Shown piece after piece: positions 59,388 to 64,000 of a DNA stretch of 64,000 nucleotides. Numbering within the stretch: the stretch's first letter is position 1; each line of letters opens with the position of its first letter. Source of the stretch: Aphodovivens sp036306585 (GTDB lineage Bacteria; Actinomycetota; Coriobacteriia; Coriobacteriales; Eggerthellaceae); assembly GCA_036306585.1 (NCBI GenBank), contig JAXJZF010000006.1, positions 330,098 through 394,097 of the forward strand, given 5' to 3'. The translations under genes were made by a program, and so were the position numbers. Below the pieces are notes generated by a model that was not told where the DNA came from, made no database searches, and saw nothing but the letters and a program-made list of their open reading frames with translations.

Positions 59388-60311
59388 CTACTGTTCCTCG
59401 AAGTAATCGGTGTCGATTCGCTTGATCTCCACCACGCTTTCGACGGAGACGCCCAGGTTGTACTCGATCATCAGCTCGGCAAGGCGCTTGCCGTCGATGA
59501 GCGAGAGCGTGGCTCCGGGGTAGCCCTTTGCGTAATCGAGAGCCTCCTTGGTGAAAGACGAGGTGGTGATGAATACCCCGTTAGGGGCGCCGTTCAGCGC
59601 GCCTACGAACTCCTGGATCGTCGGCCTGCCTATCTTGTGGTCCGCGGCATAGCGTTTCGCCTGCGTGCAGATAGGGCGGAACCCCAGCACGTCCGTCGTT
59701 ACGAGGCCGTCTATACCTCCATCGCCTGTGCGCTTCGTCACCTCGCCCTTGCCGTAGCCCATCTTCTCGAGAAGGTCCACGACGACGCGCTCGAAGAAGC
59801 TGGAATCGCGGTCCATGATGAGCGCGATCACCTCCTCGGCGAGCGTCTCGTTCATCTCCTCGGCGAGGGATTCTATCTGCTCCTGCGGCGAGGACTCGGC
59901 CGAGTCGGGTATTTCTTGCGTCTCCTCCCTGCAGGTGCCGGAGTCTTCTTCCACGCTTGCTTGGTCTTTCCTGTTCCATGGGTCGAGCTCGTCGATTCGC
60001 TTCTGCAGGTAGACCCAGAACGCATGGGCGTCCATCCCCTCGGAAAGGGCGGCCCTCCCGTCATCGCTGATCACGTAGACACCTCGGCGGACGCGAGTGA
60101 TGAGCTTCGCCCTGGACAGGTACGAGACCGACCAGCCGACTCGGGCGCCGTAGACGGGAACCCCGCTGCTCGTCCTTGCCGCCGCCTCTTGCTCCGTGAG
60201 CCGGAGCTTTTCCAGCGTGAGACCCTTGAGCTCGTTTCGGGTGTGCTCTTTGCCGTCAGCCATGATATCGAGAACCACGCTGAACATTTCCGTTTGGGTA
60301 GGGATTGGCAT
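59388..60311 (-). CDS. Mrr-type restriction endonuclease
   Basis: A protein of 307 residues. An N-terminal winged helix (EHTRNELKGLTLEKLRLTEQ, VGWSVSYLSRAKLITRVRRG) of the Mrr_N type is followed by an acidic linker (about 115-155) and a PD-(D/E)xK nuclease domain: MGYGKGEVTKRTGDGGIDGL with the catalytic Asp and CTQAKRYAADHKIG with QxK. Mrr enzymes cut methylated foreign DNA. Its ATG is 1 base beyond the stop of the MmeI-like gene, so the two form one operon. Confidence 0.9.
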   Translation of the reverse strand: MPIPTQTEMFSVVLDIMADGKEHTRNELKGLTLEKLRLTEQEAAARTSSGVPVYGARVGWSVSYLSRAKLITRVRRGVYVISDDGRAALSEGMDAHAFWVYLQKRIDELDPWNRKDQASVEEDSGTCREETQEIPDSAESSPQEQIESLAEEMNETLAEEVIALIMDRDSSFFERVVVDLLEKMGYGKGEVTKRTGDGGIDGLVTTDVLGFRPICTQAKRYAADHKIGRPTIQEFVGALNGAPNGVFITTSSFTKEALDYAKGYPGATLSLIDGKRLAELMIEYNLGVSVESVVEIKRIDTDYFEEQ

Positions 60312-60312
60312 T

Positions 60313-63144
60313 CTATTCTCCTTCGGTTAGTTCGGCGTAGAGCTTGAACAGATGGGCTACTATTTTTTCCTCATCGCCTTGGAAGTCGACGCCGTATGCC
60401 TCTTCGACGGCAGCATCGAGCTTGAGGTGGGCATGGGAAAGATCGGGGAAGAGAACGTCGAGGTTTTTGCCGTACAACTCGGCGAAACTGCAATCAGGAT
60501 GATTGTCTCTGCACTTCAAGATATCCTCTGCGCAATCCTCGATCTCCTTTCTTTGTTGGTCGGATGGGTGCGGCCAGGGGAACGTGTTATAGACCAATCC
60601 TGGGGTGTAGCGGTAGTCGCTCTTTAGCCGTCCTCCAGCTACGCGCATCCATGCATTGTGAAACTGTGAAGTGAGTATGCCAAAGTCATAAAGAGAGGCG
60701 TGCTCGGCTGTGGCAACTAGATCAGAGGCGATTGTGACCGGATCCATAAAACCAATCGGAACGTATCTCCTATTACATGATGATGCCTTCGGAATTATTA
60801 AATAAGGGTCTTTCTGCACGTTGTCGCAGAAAAAGCGCATTGGCGTATTGGCTGACTTTATTGTCGGTGCTGGTGGTTTCTTTGCTGCTATTTTGCCTTT
60901 TGAGTTGGGGCCAATACCCAGCCTAACTTTACGGACGGCTTCGATTCTCTCTACTACCTTTGGCATGTGGGCGACTTCATCGGGGGCGACGTTGCCGAGG
61001 TAGAGGCACCAGCGGCATGTTCTGTTGATGAATTCAACCGAGCCGACCCATGGTCTGAAATACTTAGCGCTGCCTGGCTCCTCTTTAATAAAGTTGTCTT
61101 TTTCATCCTCGGTAAATAGATACCAGCCGCCGTCTGTAGGCTTTGACCCGTTTTTCATCACTGGATGGCCCGGGCAAAGCGGTTTGCTCCTGCTCGATAC
61201 GACGACATTAGGCGCGTCTATAAGGTAGGGACTAATATTATCGGCGCGTTTACGTTCGCCGTTCGGAGAAAAAATGGTCTTAAGCCCACGATGCCCTTCG
61301 ATTGAAAATCCAACAATGACACAATGGACATGCGCTTGGTCGGTCGCCTCATTGTTCCAGATGAATGGACGCCAGGCGAAGTCGATCGTTATATTAAAGC
61401 GATTGATCAACGTTTTCCAGAGCGGAGCAACTTGCTCTCCTTGGCAAATCGAGTTTGTTGAAACGAGGGCTGTCGCGATGCCAGGATTTGAAGCCATCGC
61501 TTCAGATGATTTGAAATACCAACCCGATACGTAATCCAGAGAATTAGAAAGCTTGATTTTGCCAAATAGGCTAACAACGTCTTCCTTTTGAGAAGGTGTG
61601 CAGAACGACGCGCCCACAAAAGGCGGGTTGCCCATGATGTAGCTGCATTCCGACGCGGGCAACACGTCGTTCCAGTCGATGCGCAGGGCGTTGGCCTCGA
61701 CGATGTTGGCGGAGTCGCGCAGCGGGAAGTCCTCGGCGGAGACGTCGAGAAGCATGTCGGTCTCGTTGTTCGCCTGGAGCTGCGCGATCCAAAGCGCTGT
61801 GCGGGCAACGTTGGCGGCGAAGTCGTTTATCTCTATGCCGTAGAACTGGGAGAGCGTGACGCGCTCCGCGTCTTCCTCGGACTCGTCGCCGAGCACCATC
61901 TCGATCTGGCCGTCGTTGAGCTCGGAGAGCACGTCGTCCTCCAGGCGGCGAAGCGACAGGTATGTCTCGGTGAGGAAGTTGCCCGAGCCGCAGGCGGGGT
62001 CGAGGAACTTGAGGCTGGCGAGCTTCCTGCGGAAGCGGCGCAGGGCGTTCTTCCTCTTGCGCGGCGTCACGCCCTCCTGCGAGCGGATGGAGTCGAGCTC
62101 CTCCTGCAGGCCGTCCAGGAACAGCGGGTCTATCACCTTGTGGATGTTCTCGGGGCTGGTGTAGTGCATGCCGCCCGAGCGGCGGGTCTCCGGGTTCAGG
62201 GTGGACTCGAAGATGCCGCCGAAGATGGTGGGGCTGATCTGGGACCAGTCGGTCTGCTGGGACACCTCGAACAGCAGCTTGAACTTGATCTCGTCGGTGA
62301 AGTTGGGGATCTCGGATTCCTCCGCGAACAGCCCGCCGTTGACGTAGGGGAAGGGCTTGACCGACTCGTCGTAGGGGTCGCGCTCCCCGATCGGCGTGTC
62401 GAGTGCCTTGAAGAGCCTCTTGAGCGCCACGCGCATGTTCTTGGGCTCGACGTTCCTCAGGTAGTTCAAGAGCGCGTCCTTGGGGAAGAGCTCCGCGTCC
62501 TCGCAGAACAGGCAGAACACCAGGCGCACGCACAGGATGTTGAGGGCCTTCTGGCTCTCCTCGGATTCCGGGTCGATGTACTGCGCCTGCAGCAGGGAGT
62601 GCAGCTCGCCGATGAGGCGGCCCGCCTCCATCGAGACCTGCTTCTCGCGCTCGGAGCGGCTGTTGGCGGGGTCGGTGATGAAGTCGAGCAGGTGCGGGTT
62701 CTGCCCCAGCTCGTCCAAAGTGAACTCGATGTACTTGCCCGCGAGCTCGGCGCGGGGGCACGCGTCGCGGTCGTGCACGCGGAAGGTGGAGAAGTTGCAC
62801 ACCACCACGAAGCGCGGCTGTCGGTTTCGCGGGAAGCTCTCCGCGTAGGCGAGGGCCTGCTCGAAGGGCGTGACCATGCGGCCCTGGCGCTCCTCGGGCT
62901 TGTCCAGGTCTACGCCCAACCCTTTCTGCTCGATGATGACCCCGGCGTCCGGGATGAGGCAGTCGATGAAGCCGCCGGAGGCGGTGCGGTACTCGAACCT
63001 CACGTTCCTGCTGATGTTCTGCATGCCGACGATCTGCTGCAGGAGCTCCGTCCAGAACACCTGGGCGTCGCCCTTCTCGTATCCGCGCCCGCTCCATTCG
63101 GCGGCAAACGCGGCCGCGTTTTTCTTCCTTTGCATGCTGTCCAT
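60313..63144 (-). CDS. MmeI-like restriction-modification enzyme (type IIL/IIG)
   Basis: A protein of 943 residues. The N-terminal nuclease region has GGFIDCLIPDAGVIIEQKGL (D…ExK). A helical spacer (about 150-300) leads to the N6-adenine methyltransferase: LDPACGSGNFLTETYLSLRR as motif I and YIMGNPPFVGASF as motif IV. The target-recognition domain and a C-terminal LDAAVEEAYGVDFQGDEEK segment follow. In this family one chain both methylates and cuts. ATG 63144 with AAGGAC upstream is preferred over an ATG at 63255. A C-terminal stub of a related gene lies at 25057. From about 60700 to 61600 the TRD part is more AT-rich than the rest, which fits exchange of recognition domains. Confidence 0.88.
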   Translation of the reverse strand: MDSMQRKKNAAAFAAEWSGRGYEKGDAQVFWTELLQQIVGMQNISRNVRFEYRTASGGFIDCLIPDAGVIIEQKGLGVDLDKPEERQGRMVTPFEQALAYAESFPRNRQPRFVVVCNFSTFRVHDRDACPRAELAGKYIEFTLDELGQNPHLLDFITDPANSRSEREKQVSMEAGRLIGELHSLLQAQYIDPESEESQKALNILCVRLVFCLFCEDAELFPKDALLNYLRNVEPKNMRVALKRLFKALDTPIGERDPYDESVKPFPYVNGGLFAEESEIPNFTDEIKFKLLFEVSQQTDWSQISPTIFGGIFESTLNPETRRSGGMHYTSPENIHKVIDPLFLDGLQEELDSIRSQEGVTPRKRKNALRRFRRKLASLKFLDPACGSGNFLTETYLSLRRLEDDVLSELNDGQIEMVLGDESEEDAERVTLSQFYGIEINDFAANVARTALWIAQLQANNETDMLLDVSAEDFPLRDSANIVEANALRIDWNDVLPASECSYIMGNPPFVGASFCTPSQKEDVVSLFGKIKLSNSLDYVSGWYFKSSEAMASNPGIATALVSTNSICQGEQVAPLWKTLINRFNITIDFAWRPFIWNNEATDQAHVHCVIVGFSIEGHRGLKTIFSPNGERKRADNISPYLIDAPNVVVSSRSKPLCPGHPVMKNGSKPTDGGWYLFTEDEKDNFIKEEPGSAKYFRPWVGSVEFINRTCRWCLYLGNVAPDEVAHMPKVVERIEAVRKVRLGIGPNSKGKIAAKKPPAPTIKSANTPMRFFCDNVQKDPYLIIPKASSCNRRYVPIGFMDPVTIASDLVATAEHASLYDFGILTSQFHNAWMRVAGGRLKSDYRYTPGLVYNTFPWPHPSDQQRKEIEDCAEDILKCRDNHPDCSFAELYGKNLDVLFPDLSHAHLKLDAAVEEAYGVDFQGDEEKIVAHLFKLYAELTEGE

Positions 63145-63486
63145 CGGCGTAGTCCTTGTAATGATCGTTCTTGTATTGTTCTTAGCTATATTATATGTGC
63201 CGTCTTGCGTTCCTCGGTTGTGTGCTGTCCTTTCGTTGCCTGATTTATTGGTCAAGCGACCTGCGGTTTTCCTTTTGACGCATATCTGACGTCGCTTATT
63301 TCGCGAAATCGCGCAATTTTGGGCGTGAGCGTGCTCCCGTGACGTCGTTTTTTGTCTCTCGACGTTTGATGCGGATTTTCAGCACATTATTGTGCTTTCG
63401 AATGGACGTGAATACGACCGATCGTCATTGACCTGCGATTTTGCTCGTCAAATGCTCGTTATTCGGATTGCGAGGCAAAAAAGAAA

Positions 63487-63541
63487 TCCAGTGGCTTACA
63501 GGTTTGCCGGGTGAAAAACCGGCCTAACTGAAGCCACTGGA
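63487..63541. repeat. Strong two-part hairpin left of core D
   Basis: TCCAGTGGCTT and AAGCCACTGGA pair perfectly (11 bp). Inside, GCCGG/CCGGC forms a second stem. On the minus strand it is followed by TTTCTTTTTT, so it could terminate transcription entering from the right. Confidence 0.7.
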
Positions 63542-63586
63542 TGAAAAATCAGGCTACGAAATGAACCTTACAATAATGTGCGGATG

Positions 63587-63601
63587 TTATTCCCACTCGA
63601 T
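63587..63601. repeat. Attachment-site-like core, copy D
   Basis: TTATTCCCACTCGAT. On the minus strand it reads ATC-GAG-TGG-GAA-TAA, I-E-W-E-stop, the usual end of GMP synthase. The sequence to the right is not guaA, so D seems to be an internal junction with further inserted DNA beyond. Confidence 0.68.
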
Positions 63602-63902
63602 AAAACAATAGTGCTCCATTTTTACGATTTCGTCCTTGTTTTATCCGCAGTTTCTTCTCGTTGTCAGCTGTATTCGGTTGGCCTCTCTCAGAGAAAACTC
63701 ATCCCAAACTCAGCTCTTTTCACTTTACCATTTCGTGAGTTTTACGCCTGAGTTTAGACGAAGGATGGATTTGCTGCGTGACCTGTGAAAACCCGCTATC
63801 CCCGTTCGATTGAATCCTTTTCTTTCGAATGAAACCCCCATCGAGAACGCGACTACGACAAGGGTTCTTGATGCCCTTCATTTCGAGTCGGCTTGCCAAG
63901 CA

Positions 63903-64000
63903 TCATTCTGATCGAAACTCAAAGGGGGCAAGTTCGCTCTTCAGAAGGATTTCGCTGTCATTCCAGAACAAACTCACGACATCTCCGAAGATAGCTAAGA
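63903..64000 (-). CDS. Possible 3' end of a gene entering from the right
   Basis: On the minus strand the frame LAIFGDVVSLFWNDSEILLK … FEFRSE-stop is open from the window edge and has protein-like content. It is too short to judge; chance is possible. Confidence 0.3.
   Translation of the reverse strand, partial: LAIFGDVVSLFWNDSEILLKSELAPFEFRSE

Larger units (their letters stand above)
63145..63902. other. Intergenic stretch at the right end of the element
   Basis: About 750 bases without a convincing gene. They contain a strong hairpin (63487-63541) and core D (63587-63601). Otherwise AT-richer sequence with short frames only. Confidence 0.5.

Overview
The window looks like a piece of a high-GC, anaerobic gut-type actinobacterium, most likely class Coriobacteriia and probably family Eggerthellaceae. 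This is inferred from several things together: GC-rich codon use, Shine-Dalgarno sites of the AAGGAGG type, ECF sigma factor/DUF4179 pairs, many membrane-anchored XRE regulators, an ethanolamine-utilisation gene, and a large LRR/transglutaminase surface protein. No rRNA or tRNA gene was seen, so the taxonomy cannot be fixed from the sequence alone.

1-21 kb is mostly ordinary chromosome with signs of wear. It holds the 3' end of eutA, a divergent flavoprotein/HxlR pair, a 1360-residue surface protein and a lipoprotein. Two ECF sigma loci are divergent: one leads an ABC transporter operon, the other is followed by a DUF4179 anti-sigma-like gene. Several one-component regulators follow. Decay is visible: a DUF6440-like gene appears split by a small insert carrying a MobV-like protein and a TetR regulator, and a MerR/TipAS-type gene is broken by stops and a frameshift.

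21-31 kb is a defence island on the minus strand. It has two unrecognised proteins, a DUF262 (GmrSD-like) nuclease, the C-terminal stub of an MmeI-like methyltransferase, and a type I restriction-modification operon (small RHH protein, hsdR, hsdM, hsdS). The hsdS gene contains two long in-frame direct repeats.

31.5-48.6 kb is a nitrogen-metabolism block. One minus-strand operon carries a sodium:solute symporter, two DUF1989 proteins (CgdA/CgdB type), a urea/guanidine carboxylase and an allophanate hydrolase encoded as two separate genes. This is the gene set of the guanidine-to-ammonia pathway. A glutamine synthetase-like gene, a MetX-like hydrolase and a TetR regulator are next to it. The same 15-bp palindrome lies in front of the transporter operon and in front of the glutamine synthetase gene, which suggests one TetR regulon. 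A MarR/MFS-CBS pair and an iron-dependent alcohol dehydrogenase close the block.

48.6-63.6 kb is made of small integrated elements. A related sequence built on TCCCACTC occurs at 31.5, 48.55, 52.68 and 63.59 kb, always in the same orientation, and reads ...EWE-stop on the minus strand like the 3' end of guaA. I read these as attachment cores left by serial integration of related elements. The rightmost element (about 52.7-63.6 kb) looks complete: cargo (an unrecognised membrane protein, DUF2971, Fic, XRE), excisionase, tyrosine integrase, a MobC-like RHH protein, a small protein, a RepA-like ATPase, and an MmeI-like enzyme with an Mrr-type nuclease. Between repA and the nuclease lies a 500-bp non-coding stretch with 9-bp iterons and three long repeats. 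Two of these repeats fold into the same hairpin with different, compensating stem sequences. This is the most unusual structure in the window.
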